From: an uncultured Lachnospiraceae bacterium
Lineage (GTDB): Bacteria; Bacillota; Clostridia; Lachnospirales; Lachnospiraceae
Length of the DNA: 64,000 bases
Direction: 5' to 3'
NCBI GenBank assembly: GCA_949051815.1
Contig: CARQVR010000005.1
Location: 61,875 to 125,874 of the forward strand
The notes beneath the pieces are model-generated. The model saw only the letters and a program-made list of their open reading frames with translations. It did not search any database and was not told the origin of the DNA. Both the position numbers and the translations under genes were made by a program. The first letter of the stretch is position 1. The number at the start of each line of letters is the position of its first letter. This document shows, piece after piece, positions 41,349 to 50,181 of the stretch.

Positions 41349-43031
41349 TTACGCTTCTTTCGCGCTAAGATCTCCCGCGTCAAACGCCTCGCTGATGGGT
41401 GCACCCGCGGGTACCATCGGAAATACCTTGTCGTCCTCCGGTATGAGGCAGTTTAATAACACCGGTTTTTTTAGGGAAATGGCTTTCTCGACAGCGGGAG
41501 CCACCTCCTCCTTCTTCGTCACAAGGATCGCCTCGCAGCCAAGACCTTCTGCCACTTTGCAGAAGTCCACACCGTCATCCAGAATCGTCTGGGAATAGCG
41601 TTTCCCGTAAAACAGCGTCTGCCACTGCCTGACCATACCAAGCACATGGTTGTTGATCACCACCTGAATAATCGGTATATTGTAGCGGCTGGCCGTCGCC
41701 AGTTCGTTCATATTCATCCGGAAACATCCGTCGCCCGCAATATTGATGCAGATTTTATCCGGCTGCCCCATCTTGGCCCCGATACATGCGCCCAAGCCGT
41801 AACCCATGGTGCCAAGCCCGCCGGAGGTAAGCAGCGTGCGGGGGCTGGAATACTTGTAATACTGTGCCGCCCACATCTGATGCTGTCCCACATCCGTGGT
41901 GATGATGGCGCCGCCGCCTGTAATCCGGTCGATCTCCTCCATGATGTAAGGACAGGACAGCGCCTCCTCGTCATAATTCAGCGGATATTTCTCTTTCAGC
42001 TCCGCAATATGCGCCATCCATTCCTCATGTTTCTGCCCGGAAAGCCTTTCGTTTAACCGGGTGAGCACTTCCTTTAAATCTCCCACTAAGGAGACATCCG
42101 TCTTGATATTTTTATTGATCTCCGCCGCGTCCACGTCGATGTGCAGCACTTTGGCATGTTCCGCGAACTTCTTCGGATTTCCCACCACACGGTCGGAAAA
42201 ACGCGCGCCCAGCGCAATCAGCAGATCGCACTCGCTGACGCCGAAATTAGAAGTCTTCGTGCCGTGCATACCAATCATGCCCGTGTATCTGTCGTCATGA
42301 CCGTCTATCACGCCCTTGCCCATCAGCGTATCACAGACAGGCGCATCCGCAAGTCCGGCGAAAGCTCTCACTTCCTCATAAGCTCCTGAAATAACCGCAC
42401 CGCCGCCCACATAGATAAAGGGCTTTTTCGCGTTCTCCAGAAGATGCACTGCCTCTGTCAGCTCATCCTCCGTGTAATGTCCCTGTTTTCTGATCTGCTC
42501 CGGCGTCTTCTTCTCATATTCGCAGGAATTTGCCGTCACGTCCTTCGTGATATCCACAAGAACCGGACCCGGTCTGCCGCTTCTTGCGATGGCAAACGCC
42601 TTTCTGAGCGTATCCGCCAGAATATTGACATCCTTTACTATATAATTATGCTTGGTGATAGGCATGGTGATTCCTGCGATGTCCACCTCCTGAAAAGAAT
42701 CCTTTCCGAGAAGGGGAAGATTTACATTACAGGTAATCGCTACCACAGGTACCGAATCCATATAAGCCGTTGCGATTCCCGTCACCAGATTGGTTGCACC
42801 CGGACCGCTTGTCGCCAGACAGACTCCCACCTTGCCGGTGGCTCTGGCGTAGCCGTCCGCCGCATGGGCTGCCCCCTGCTCATGGGACGTCAAAATATGT
42901 TTGATTTCCCCGCTGTGCTGATACAACGCATCGTACACATTTAAAATCGTGCCGCCGGGATAACCGAACACGGTGTCCGTTCCCTGCTCTTTCAGACATT
43001 CCACTACAATCTGCGCACCTGTCAATACCAT
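41349..43031 (-). CDS. ilvB: Acetolactate synthase large subunit
   Basis: A 560-residue thiamine-diphosphate enzyme that joins two pyruvates (or pyruvate and 2-oxobutyrate), the first common step to valine, leucine and isoleucine. Visible parts: the N-terminal FGYPGGTILNVYDAL with the catalytic Glu in SHEQGAAHAADGYARA, the central FAD-like domain, and the C-terminal TPP motif GDGCFRMNMNELATA (about 435). No small regulatory subunit gene (ilvN) follows here, so the enzyme may use a distant one. ATG at 43031 has GGAGGAG upstream. It lies 59 bases after ilvD. Confidence 0.94.
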   Translation of the reverse strand: MVLTGAQIVVECLKEQGTDTVFGYPGGTILNVYDALYQHSGEIKHILTSHEQGAAHAADGYARATGKVGVCLATSGPGATNLVTGIATAYMDSVPVVAITCNVNLPLLGKDSFQEVDIAGITMPITKHNYIVKDVNILADTLRKAFAIARSGRPGPVLVDITKDVTANSCEYEKKTPEQIRKQGHYTEDELTEAVHLLENAKKPFIYVGGGAVISGAYEEVRAFAGLADAPVCDTLMGKGVIDGHDDRYTGMIGMHGTKTSNFGVSECDLLIALGARFSDRVVGNPKKFAEHAKVLHIDVDAAEINKNIKTDVSLVGDLKEVLTRLNERLSGQKHEEWMAHIAELKEKYPLNYDEEALSCPYIMEEIDRITGGGAIITTDVGQHQMWAAQYYKYSSPRTLLTSGGLGTMGYGLGACIGAKMGQPDKICINIAGDGCFRMNMNELATASRYNIPIIQVVINNHVLGMVRQWQTLFYGKRYSQTILDDGVDFCKVAEGLGCEAILVTKKEEVAPAVEKAISLKKPVLLNCLIPEDDKVFPMVPAGAPISEAFDAGDLSAKEA

Positions 43032-43090
43032 GTTTTCTCCTCCTGCCTGTTTTATAAAATCACATTTGCTATTTTTATTTTCTTTCGCGC

Positions 43091-44770
43091 TTAGTGTTTT
43101 CCTTCACACGTTTCCAGAATCGCGCCCCGATTGCCGCTTGTCACCATCTCACGGTATCTGGACAGATATCCGCTTGTCACCTTCGGCTCTCTCGGCTGCC
43201 AGTTCTTTCGTCTCGCCGCCAGCTCCTCATCGGAAACTTTCACGTCAAGTTTCATGTTCGGGATATCGATGCTGATGATATCGCCCTCCTCCACCAGCGC
43301 GATGGGACCGCCCACCGCCGCCTCGGGCGATACATGGCCGATGGATGCGCCTCTGGATGCACCGGAAAAGCGGCCGTCCGTAATTAACGCCACGCTGGAA
43401 CCGAGTCCCATCCCCGCGATGGCGGAGGTAGGATTTAACATTTCCCGCATACCAGGGCCGCCCTTTGGCCCCTCATAGCGGATCACAACCACGTCTCCTG
43501 CCACGATCTTACCGCTCTTGATGGCCGCAATCGCGTCCTCCTCGCACTCAAAGACACGGGCCGGGCCTTCGTGCACCATCATTTCCTCCACCACGGCGGA
43601 GCGCTTCACCACGCTGCCGTCGGGCGCCAGATTTCCCTTTAAGACAGCAAGTCCTCCTGTCTTACTGTAAGGATTTTCCACCGTTCTAATAACATCTGTA
43701 TTTTTATTTACCGCATCCTTGATATTCTCCCCGATTGTCTCGCCTGTCACTGTCATGCAGTCCGTGTGGAGCAGACCGATATCCGCAAGCTCCTTCATCA
43801 CCGCATAAACGCCGCCGGCCTCGTTCAGATCTTCCATATAAGTCGGACCCGCCGGAGCCAGATGGCACACATTGGGCGTCTTCTCGCTGATCTCATTGGC
43901 GAACGCAATGTCAAAGTCAAAGTCCACCTCATGGGCAATGGCCGGCAGATGCAGCATGGAGTTAGTGGAACAGCCAAGCGCCATATCCACCGTGAGGGCG
44001 TTCAGAATCGCATCCTTCGTCATGATATCTCTGGGTCTGATATTCTTTTCCAAAAGCTTCATTACCGCCATACCCGCATGTTTCGCCAGCTTGATGCGCT
44101 CGGAGTAAACCGCGGGGATCGTGCCGTTACCGCGAAGGCCCATACCGAGCGCCTCGGTAAGGCAGTTCATGGAATTGGCCGTGTACATACCCGAGCAGGA
44201 ACCGCAGGTAGGACAGGTCTTCTCCTCAAACTCCAGAAGCTCCTCGTCCGTGATCGTCCCTGCCGCATGGGAGCCGACCGCCTCAAACATGGAGGAAAGG
44301 CTTCTCTTTTGTCCTTTCACATGTCCCGCCAGCATAGGACCGCCGGACACAAAGACCGTAGGCACATTGATGCGGGCCGCCGCCATCAAAAGCCCCGGCA
44401 CATTCTTATCACAGTTGGGCACCATCACCAGCGCGTCAAACTGATGCGCCAGCGCCATACATTCCGTGGAATCCGCAATCAGGTCACGGGTCACCAGCGA
44501 ATACTTCATACCGATATGCCCCATGGCTATACCGTCGCAGACCGCAATGGACGGGAATACGACCGGCACACCACCGGCTTCCGCCACGCCCAGTCTCACC
44601 GCATCTACTATTTTATCCAGATTCATATGCCCGGGCACGATCTCGTTGTAGGAGCTGACGATACCTACCATAGGTTTCTTCATCTCCTCCTGTGTAAACC
44701 CGAGTGCATTAAATAAACTTCTGTGGGGCGCCTGCTGGGTACCCGCTTTCACATTGTCGCTTCTCATCAT
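43091..44770 (-). CDS. ilvD: Dihydroxy-acid dehydratase
   Basis: A 559-residue Fe-S enzyme that dehydrates dihydroxy acids to keto acids in branched-chain amino acid synthesis. Cluster-ligand Cys residues are in PNCDKNVPG (about 122) and CPTCGSCSGMYTANSMN (about 191-200), and the C-terminal ITDGRFSGASRG segment is typical. ATG at 44770 follows GAGAGGAG, next to a 32-bp repeat that copies the 3' end of the upstream gene. It lies between the glycosyltransferase-like gene and ilvB. Confidence 0.95.
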   Translation of the reverse strand: MMRSDNVKAGTQQAPHRSLFNALGFTQEEMKKPMVGIVSSYNEIVPGHMNLDKIVDAVRLGVAEAGGVPVVFPSIAVCDGIAMGHIGMKYSLVTRDLIADSTECMALAHQFDALVMVPNCDKNVPGLLMAAARINVPTVFVSGGPMLAGHVKGQKRSLSSMFEAVGSHAAGTITDEELLEFEEKTCPTCGSCSGMYTANSMNCLTEALGMGLRGNGTIPAVYSERIKLAKHAGMAVMKLLEKNIRPRDIMTKDAILNALTVDMALGCSTNSMLHLPAIAHEVDFDFDIAFANEISEKTPNVCHLAPAGPTYMEDLNEAGGVYAVMKELADIGLLHTDCMTVTGETIGENIKDAVNKNTDVIRTVENPYSKTGGLAVLKGNLAPDGSVVKRSAVVEEMMVHEGPARVFECEEDAIAAIKSGKIVAGDVVVIRYEGPKGGPGMREMLNPTSAIAGMGLGSSVALITDGRFSGASRGASIGHVSPEAAVGGPIALVEEGDIISIDIPNMKLDVKVSDEELAARRKNWQPREPKVTSGYLSRYREMVTSGNRGAILETCEGKH

Positions 44771-44781
44771 TTTTCTCCTCT

Positions 44782-44813
44782 CTCACTCCGCTCGCGCCTG
44801 ATTTCCTGCAAAC
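44782..44813. repeat. 32-bp direct repeat, copy 1, in the ilvD leader
   Basis: Thirty-two bases identical except one to 44900-44931. On the minus strand it encodes AGNQARAE and a stop, the C-terminus of the upstream membrane protein, but is outside the gene. Confidence 0.85.
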
Positions 44814-44829
44814 CCTTAAGCTCAAAAAA

Positions 44830-44865
44830 CCAGCCGCTTCGCGTCTGCCGCACTTCGTGCTCCCT
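44830..44865. repeat. Cluster of short GAA-loop hairpins in the ilvD leader
   Basis: CGC-TTC-GCG (44835-44843) and GCAC-TTC-GTGC (44850-44860) lie in tandem; on the minus strand their loops are GAA. A T8 run follows at 44865-44872. It could act as a processing signal before ilvD. Confidence 0.5.
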
Positions 44866-44899
44866 TTTTTTTCGCTATCCTGTTTGGTGAAATCAAATG

Positions 44900-44931
44900 C
44901 TCACTCCGCTCGCGCTTGATTTCCTGCAAAC
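44900..44931. repeat. 32-bp direct repeat, copy 2, at the 3' end of the glycosyltransferase-like gene
   Basis: It holds the last eight codons and stop of the 44901-46559 gene, one mismatch to 44782-44813, 118 bases away, same orientation. Confidence 0.85.
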
Positions 44932-46559
44932 AGGATAATTTGCCAGTTTTCGTATAGCTGTGTCATGTTTTCTTCTATATAAGCCCGCTTTGCTTCCACG
45001 TCTTCTCTGGTAAGATAGAATTTCCACTCTTCGGTGGAGCCCCTGTAACCGTAGGGCAGTCCCAGAAGGGCCTTATCCAGAAGGACGATATCCGCCTTCT
45101 CCAAATCTCTCGTAATCTGCTCTTCCCGGATGCCGTAGAGATACAAGAGCAGATACTCCTGATCGCAGTCCGTCACCGCCAGAATATCCGTATCTTCTAT
45201 AACAATCTGTTCACAGGCATCCGCAATCAGCTCATCCCGGATGCTGTACGCTGCCATGTCAGCCAGAACAAAAGCCCAGCAAACGCCCGCTGCGGCATAG
45301 ACAAGAATCTTACAGCCCTTTCTGATCCTGTCACCTGCTCCACTCCTGAAACGGTCCTCCGAAACTTTCCCTAAAACCACAATTATGTTCTCCGCCAGCC
45401 ATCCAATCAGAAGCGCTGCCCACACGCCGAGAAAAGAAAACACTCTCTGGTAGGGGAGCTTACACTGTATCACAAGCGCCACGGCGAGTAAAACCGCTGT
45501 CAGAACGAAATACCATTCCCCAAAAGCAGCTTTCCTTTTTCTGACCAGACATACCGACGCTGCCAAAAGCCCGAGCAACAGCAGGGCGCACATCCCATTG
45601 CCCTTAAGTCCGACTCCGGGTGAAAGCTGTGAGCCGAACAGCGTTTGCAGCCAGTGTCCCGCCTGCCCCCAAAACTCCTGTCTGGTCATGCTCTGGATAT
45701 AAGGCGTGGCCAGCATGTAGTCCATTCCTTCCCGCAGCGACATAAACGGCGCGTGAAGTATGATTTCAATATGCCCCGCCATATAGAAAGGCCCGTCCGG
45801 CGTCTTGGAGAGCAGGTTGGAACCGATGGCAAGCCACAGGATGCCGTAAAGTCCCGCCGTGCACACCGCGCTGACTAACGACACGGCAATCAGCCGCAGC
45901 AGGCGCCCGTATTCTCTGTCCAGAAGGAGGACAAAGCCGCCGATCAGACAGACCGGCATCACCACATACAGACTGCTCGGAATCGCCCACAGGGCAATCA
46001 CAAGCGCTGTCCCAAACGCAATATAATTACGCTTGTTATCTTTCTTTTCCGCCACAATGGCGTAAAGTGACGTAAGCGCCGTCAGATAGCAGAACGTCAC
46101 AAGCGCATAGCCCCTGCCCTGCACCGCAAGCTGGTTCACCATATACATACCCGCAAACAGAAACACAGGGACGAGTGCGATTCCCTCCTTAAGGTATTTC
46201 CCGGAAATACGGTACAGGAGAACCAGACTGCCAAGACTGCACAGATAGGATACACCACGCAGGGCCACCGGCGCACATCCAAATATCCCCAGACATGCCG
46301 ACAACGTGGAATATCCCACGTGATTATTTGGGAGCGGCCAGTGAATCGCCGCATACACCGGCCCTCTGCTGATAAAATAATAATAAGTATACAGCTCGTC
46401 GTACCATGGGGTCAGGAGAAACATCCTTCTACCGTAATAAACCGCCATCATGAGAAAAAACAGACAGAAAACCATGTCTTCCCTGCTTATCTCACGCTTT
46501 TTACCGGCCACAAAATATGACTTTCCCTTCCCGCCGAAAACTTTCACAAAATAACTCAT
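44901..46559 (-). CDS. Polytopic glycosyltransferase-like membrane protein (GT-C type)
   Basis: A 552-residue protein with some eleven to twelve membrane helices and a soluble C-terminal domain (about 455-552). The first extracytoplasmic loop contains WYDELYTYYY (about 58), like the acidic motif of GT-C enzymes such as ArnT and PMT that use lipid-linked sugars. The donor and acceptor are unknown. It lies 4 bases after the leuB stop and 130 bases before ilvD, so it is inside the branched-chain operon with no evident functional link. The start is taken as ATG 46559; TTG at 46583 would overlap leuB. Confidence 0.75.
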   Translation of the reverse strand: MSYFVKVFGGKGKSYFVAGKKREISREDMVFCLFFLMMAVYYGRRMFLLTPWYDELYTYYYFISRGPVYAAIHWPLPNNHVGYSTLSACLGIFGCAPVALRGVSYLCSLGSLVLLYRISGKYLKEGIALVPVFLFAGMYMVNQLAVQGRGYALVTFCYLTALTSLYAIVAEKKDNKRNYIAFGTALVIALWAIPSSLYVVMPVCLIGGFVLLLDREYGRLLRLIAVSLVSAVCTAGLYGILWLAIGSNLLSKTPDGPFYMAGHIEIILHAPFMSLREGMDYMLATPYIQSMTRQEFWGQAGHWLQTLFGSQLSPGVGLKGNGMCALLLLGLLAASVCLVRKRKAAFGEWYFVLTAVLLAVALVIQCKLPYQRVFSFLGVWAALLIGWLAENIIVVLGKVSEDRFRSGAGDRIRKGCKILVYAAAGVCWAFVLADMAAYSIRDELIADACEQIVIEDTDILAVTDCDQEYLLLYLYGIREEQITRDLEKADIVLLDKALLGLPYGYRGSTEEWKFYLTREDVEAKRAYIEENMTQLYENWQIILFAGNQARAE

Positions 46560-46563
46560 CCTA

Positions 46564-47649
46564 TTATTTAATTCTCTCCACAATCAGGTCGCCCATTCTT
46601 TTACAGCCCACCTGCTCACAGCCCTCAGACATAATGTCTCCGGTGCGGTAGCCGTCCTTAAGTACCTGCTTTACGGCGTTGTCGATGGCATCCGCCTCCT
46701 TGTCCAGATCAAAGCTGTAGCGCAGCATCATGGACGCTGAGAGGATCGTCGCAATGGGATTGGCCAGATCTTTGCCCGCAATATCGGGCGCGGAACCGTG
46801 GCTCGGCTCGTACAGACCGAATTTCGTATCGTTTAAAGATGCCGATGCCAGCATACCAATCGACCCGGTTACCATACTGGCCTCATCAGATAAGATATCG
46901 CCAAACATATTCTCCGTCAGAATCACATCAAACTGTGCCGGGTCTTTTACAAGCTGCATCGCGCAGTTGTCCACCAGCATATGCTCCAGCGTCACGTCAG
47001 GATAGTCCCCGGCCACCTCTTCCACCACCGCTCTCCAGAGTCTGGAGGAATCAAGCACGTTGGCTTTGTCCACGCTGGTCACTTTCTTCCTGCGCTTTCT
47101 GGCGATGTCAAAGCCTTTTATGGCAATCCTGCGGATCTCATTCTCATCATATGTCAGTGTATCTACCGCTTTTCTTATGCCGTTCTCCTCCGTGGTCCGT
47201 CTCTCTCCGAAATAGAGACCGCCCGTCAGTTCGCGCATAATCAGCATATCAAAACCTTTTTCGGAAATTTCCGTTTTCAGGGGACACGCCCCGGCCAGCT
47301 CTTCATACAAAACCGCGGGACGGAGATTTGCAAAAAGATTTAACGCCTTGCGGATCGCCAAAAGCCCTGCCTCCGGCCGCAGATTCGGTGCAAGTTTATA
47401 CCATGGGGAGGTGGTCGTGTCGCCGCCGATTGAACCCATCAGCACCGCGTCCGCGCTCCGGGCTGTCTCTACCGCCTCGTCCGTCAGCGGTACCCCGTGC
47501 ACGTCGATGGATGCGCCGCCCATCAGAATATCCGTATATTGCATATCATGTCCGTATTTTACCGCAACTGCATTAAGAGCTTTCTTCGCCTCCGCCACGA
47601 TTTCCGGTCCGATCCCGTCGCCGGGTATACAGGTTATCTTTAACTTCAT
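46564..47649 (-). CDS. leuB: 3-isopropylmalate dehydrogenase
   Basis: A 361-residue NAD-dependent enzyme of leucine synthesis. It has the start KITCIPGDGIGPEIVAEA, the LDSSRLWR and DNCAMQLV segments, and the metal-binding signature MFGDILSDEASMVTGSIGML (about 242). ATG at 47649 has GGAGGAAG upstream; a longer frame to 47703 lacks a ribosome-binding site. leuA, leuC, leuD and ilvC are not in the window. It heads the operon with a strong promoter at 47734-47762. No T-box or leader peptide is evident in the 170-base leader. Confidence 0.95.
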   Translation of the reverse strand: MKLKITCIPGDGIGPEIVAEAKKALNAVAVKYGHDMQYTDILMGGASIDVHGVPLTDEAVETARSADAVLMGSIGGDTTTSPWYKLAPNLRPEAGLLAIRKALNLFANLRPAVLYEELAGACPLKTEISEKGFDMLIMRELTGGLYFGERRTTEENGIRKAVDTLTYDENEIRRIAIKGFDIARKRRKKVTSVDKANVLDSSRLWRAVVEEVAGDYPDVTLEHMLVDNCAMQLVKDPAQFDVILTENMFGDILSDEASMVTGSIGMLASASLNDTKFGLYEPSHGSAPDIAGKDLANPIATILSASMMLRYSFDLDKEADAIDNAVKQVLKDGYRTGDIMSEGCEQVGCKRMGDLIVERIK

Positions 47650-47733
47650 AACTTCCTCCGTTCTGAGCCGTCTGACAGACCGCGCTCCCTTTCTCAACCC
47701 CAAATCCGTCTCTGCATAAAATAATACTTATAT

Positions 47734-47762
47734 ATTTTAGACTATTCCCGTATAAATTTCAA
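47734..47762 (-). promoter_or_regulatory. Promoter of the leuB-ilv operon
   Basis: Minus-strand TTGAAA (47757-47762) and TAAAAT (47734-47739), 17-base spacer, about 85 bases before leuB. Confidence 0.75.
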
Positions 47763-47765
47763 CCG

Positions 47766-47796
47766 CAAAAAACCGGCCGCTTCCGCGCCCGGTTTC
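47766..47796 (-). terminator. Terminator of the DUF4854-like lipoprotein gene
   Basis: Arms AAACCGGCCGC (47770-47780) and GCGCCCGGTTT (47785-47795), one mismatch, with a T-run on the minus strand. It lies just upstream of the leuB promoter. Confidence 0.8.
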
Positions 47797-47818
47797 TTTC
47801 CATTACATCGTTACCATC

Positions 47819-48373
47819 TTATTCTGCTCTGAAACTTGCCTCTGCGAGAACATTACCGCTTGCATCACAATATCTGATACCGTAAGACACGGTTCCTTTC
47901 TCTGCGCCGATCATGCCGTCAAGCGTACCTGCAAGTCCGGAGAACGCGCTTCCCATCTGCTCCAGAGTGGAACTCAGCGTATCCGCCGTACCCTCCGGCA
48001 GCTCTATGTCCTCTTTAAAAGTAGCTACACACATCACATCGTTTCCCTTGATCTCAATGGACATATCCATCTGATCGTTCCCCTGCGCTGCCGCCTGCTC
48101 CTGAAGCTGCTTCTCAGCCGTCGGATCTTCCTTCAAAAAGTCTTCCAGTGTCTTCTGGCTGCTGCTTTCTTCCTCTGCAGGAGCTTCCTCCTCTGCAGGA
48201 GCCTCCTCTTCCGCAGGAGCTTCCTCCTCTGCAGGAGCTTCCTCTTCCGCAGCCGCTTCCTCTACAGCCGCATCCGTATTAGCCGCTTCCTTGGATGCGC
48301 CACAAGCGGTTGCAGACAGACTGATTGCCATAAGTGCTGCACAGACAAGTGCTTTTACTGTTCTTCTCTTCAT
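47819..48373 (-). CDS. DUF4854-like lipoprotein with Glu/Ala/Pro repeats
   Basis: A 184-residue lipoprotein. A signal peptide ends in a lipobox (ATAC, Cys at about 24), then comes a linker with hexapeptide repeats AEEEAP (about 35-65, four to five copies) and a globular domain (about 85-184) similar to DUF4854. The role is unknown; such proteins sit on the outside of the membrane. ATG at 48373 has GGAGGAG seven bases upstream, and a longer frame to 48502 would prevent the signal peptide from being N-terminal. The repeats could change in number. Confidence 0.75.
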   Translation of the reverse strand: MKRRTVKALVCAALMAISLSATACGASKEAANTDAAVEEAAAEEEAPAEEEAPAEEEAPAEEEAPAEEESSSQKTLEDFLKEDPTAEKQLQEQAAAQGNDQMDMSIEIKGNDVMCVATFKEDIELPEGTADTLSSTLEQMGSAFSGLAGTLDGMIGAEKGTVSYGIRYCDASGNVLAEASFRAE

Positions 48374-48501
48374 AATAATCTCCTCCATCAATAAGAAATT
48401 TCTGTATCGTGCCATTGCACAAATCGAAAGTCTACAGCATTTATATGCCTTTGTCAACAAAAAAATGAAAAAAGAAATGTATTTTGTTTTTCTGAAACAC
48501 A

Positions 48502-48531
48502 CAAAAAGGGCCGTGACCTAAGCCACGCCCC
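48502..48531 (-). terminator. Terminator after yajC
   Basis: GGGCCGTG (48508-48515) and CACGCCC (48524-48530) with a loop of about eight bases, then TTTTT on the minus strand (48503-48507). Confidence 0.85.
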
Positions 48532-48552
48532 TGCTCTGCCTGCTGTCCGTTC

Positions 48553-48870
48553 CTACTCTGTCTCCGCCTTCTCAATCTGCGCAATCGCCGACTTCTGCAT
48601 GGGAATGCGACAGTTCTTGTTGCTGCCAAACTCTACGATCACCGTATCGTCGGTAATATCAATCACGATCCCGTAAAACCCGCTGTTAGTCAGCACGCAG
48701 TCGCCCACTGCCATGTCCGCCAGCATTGCCGCCATTCTTTTCTGTTCCTTCTTCTGCGGACGAATCATTACAAAATACATAAACGCCACAATAATGACGA
48801 TATAAATGACCATGATCAGACCGCCGCCGGAAGCAGCCGCAGCTGCATCAGCCGATAATAATAATCTCAT
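48553..48870 (-). CDS. yajC: Preprotein translocase subunit YajC
   Basis: A 105-residue membrane protein with one helix (about 18-40) and the family segments MIRPQKKEQKRMAAML and VLTNSGFYGIVIDI (about 60-75). YajC associates with SecDF and YidC in protein export. It follows tgt by 98 bases, the classical tgt-yajC order of bacterial genomes. secD and secF are not in the window. It ends at a clear terminator. Confidence 0.92.
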   Translation of the reverse strand: MRLLLSADAAAAASGGGLIMVIYIVIIVAFMYFVMIRPQKKEQKRMAAMLADMAVGDCVLTNSGFYGIVIDITDDTVIVEFGSNKNCRIPMQKSAIAQIEKAETE

Positions 48871-48968
48871 ACCGTTTCCTCCGTTATTTCATTCACTAAA
48901 ACACTAAAGCATATCATACACAACTTAGAGGGGAAAAACAAGCCCCTTCCTGAAAATTTCACAAACCC

Positions 48969-50120
48969 TTAATCATTCCCGTTGTCTGCGCCCGCCTTCT
49001 GCATCCCGGACAGCTTGTCTTTCTTATACTCCGCAAAACGGCCTGCGTCCAGCGCGTCCCGGATTTCCGTCATCATCGTATTATAAAAGTAAAGGTTATG
49101 CAGCACGCAAAGCCGCATTCCCAGCATTTCCTTTGCCTTTAGCAAATGCCGGATATATGCTCTGGAGTAACGTCTGCATGCCGGGCAGGGGCACCCCTCC
49201 TCAATGGGCCTGTTATCCAGCTCATACTTGGCGTTAAAGAGATTCATCTTTCCACGGTTCGTATACAGATGGCCATGCCGCCCGTTTCTTGTAGGGTACA
49301 CGCAGTCAAAAAAATCCACCCCGCGCTCCACAGCCTCCAGAATATTCGCAGGCGTCCCGACGCCCATTAGATAGGTAGGTTTGTCTGCCGGCAGATAAGG
49401 AACCGTCTCCTCAATCACATGATACATCTGCTCATGGCTCTCTCCCACCGCAAGACCGCCAAGCGCATACCCGTCGCAGTCAAGGGCCGCGATCTGTTTC
49501 GCATGTTCGATACGGATATCGTCAAAAACCGCACCTTGATTAATGCCAAATAACATCTGTTCTTTATTGATAGTATCTTCCAGTCCATTCAGACGTTCCA
49601 TTTCCCGCTTACAACGGACAAGCCATCTTGTCGTGCGCGCCACGGAATCCTCCACATATTTCCTCTCCGCCATGCTGGGAGGGCACTCGTCAAAAGCCAT
49701 CGCTATGGTGGAGGCGAGATTGGACTGGATCTGCATACTCTCCTCCGGCCCCATGAAAATCTTACGGCCGTCTATATGGGAGTGAAAGTATACCCCCTCC
49801 TCTTTAATCCGCCTGAGCCCTGCCAGAGAAAACACCTGAAAACCGCCGGAGTCCGTAAGAATCGGCTTATTCCATGACATAAACTTATGCAGGCCGCCCA
49901 ATTCTCTGATAATCCGGTCTCCCGGCCTCACATGCAGGTGATAGGTGTTGGACAGCTCAACCTGTGTGCCGATCTGCTCCAGATCCTCCGTAGACACCGC
50001 GCCTTTTATGGCCGCCGCCGTTCCTACATTCATAAAGACAGGGGTCTGAATCGTGCCGTGTACTGTCGTAAATTCGGCCCTCTTCGCCCTGCCTTCCCGC
50101 TTCAAAATCCGATACATCAT
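48969..50120 (-). CDS. tgt: tRNA-guanine transglycosylase
   Basis: A 383-residue enzyme that exchanges guanine 34 for a queuine precursor in tRNAs with GUN anticodons. Visible: DSGGFQVFSL with the catalytic Asp (about 92), the VYPTRNGRHGHLYTNRG segment with the second active-site Asp region and the zinc ligands CPCPACRRYSRAYIRHLLK and the final His (about 303-336). The first two codons are both ATG; the second (50117) has a better distance to GAGG. It precedes yajC. Confidence 0.94.
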   Translation of the reverse strand: MMYRILKREGRAKRAEFTTVHGTIQTPVFMNVGTAAAIKGAVSTEDLEQIGTQVELSNTYHLHVRPGDRIIRELGGLHKFMSWNKPILTDSGGFQVFSLAGLRRIKEEGVYFHSHIDGRKIFMGPEESMQIQSNLASTIAMAFDECPPSMAERKYVEDSVARTTRWLVRCKREMERLNGLEDTINKEQMLFGINQGAVFDDIRIEHAKQIAALDCDGYALGGLAVGESHEQMYHVIEETVPYLPADKPTYLMGVGTPANILEAVERGVDFFDCVYPTRNGRHGHLYTNRGKMNLFNAKYELDNRPIEEGCPCPACRRYSRAYIRHLLKAKEMLGMRLCVLHNLYFYNTMMTEIRDALDAGRFAEYKKDKLSGMQKAGADNGND

Positions 50121-50181
50121 ACCTCATTTCCGGGTTTCTTAACCCCGCCTCCGTTTCTTCCTGATCCAATCCTGTCTATAA

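Noticed and set aside
43766..44716. A 316-codon plus-strand frame opposite ilvD
   Set aside because: Antisense shadow with biased composition and no recognised motif; ilvD is certain.
48160..48270. CRISPR-like repeats
   Set aside because: The repeats are in-frame codons of AEEEAP in a lipoprotein, with no spacers. No CRISPR array or cas gene was seen in the window.
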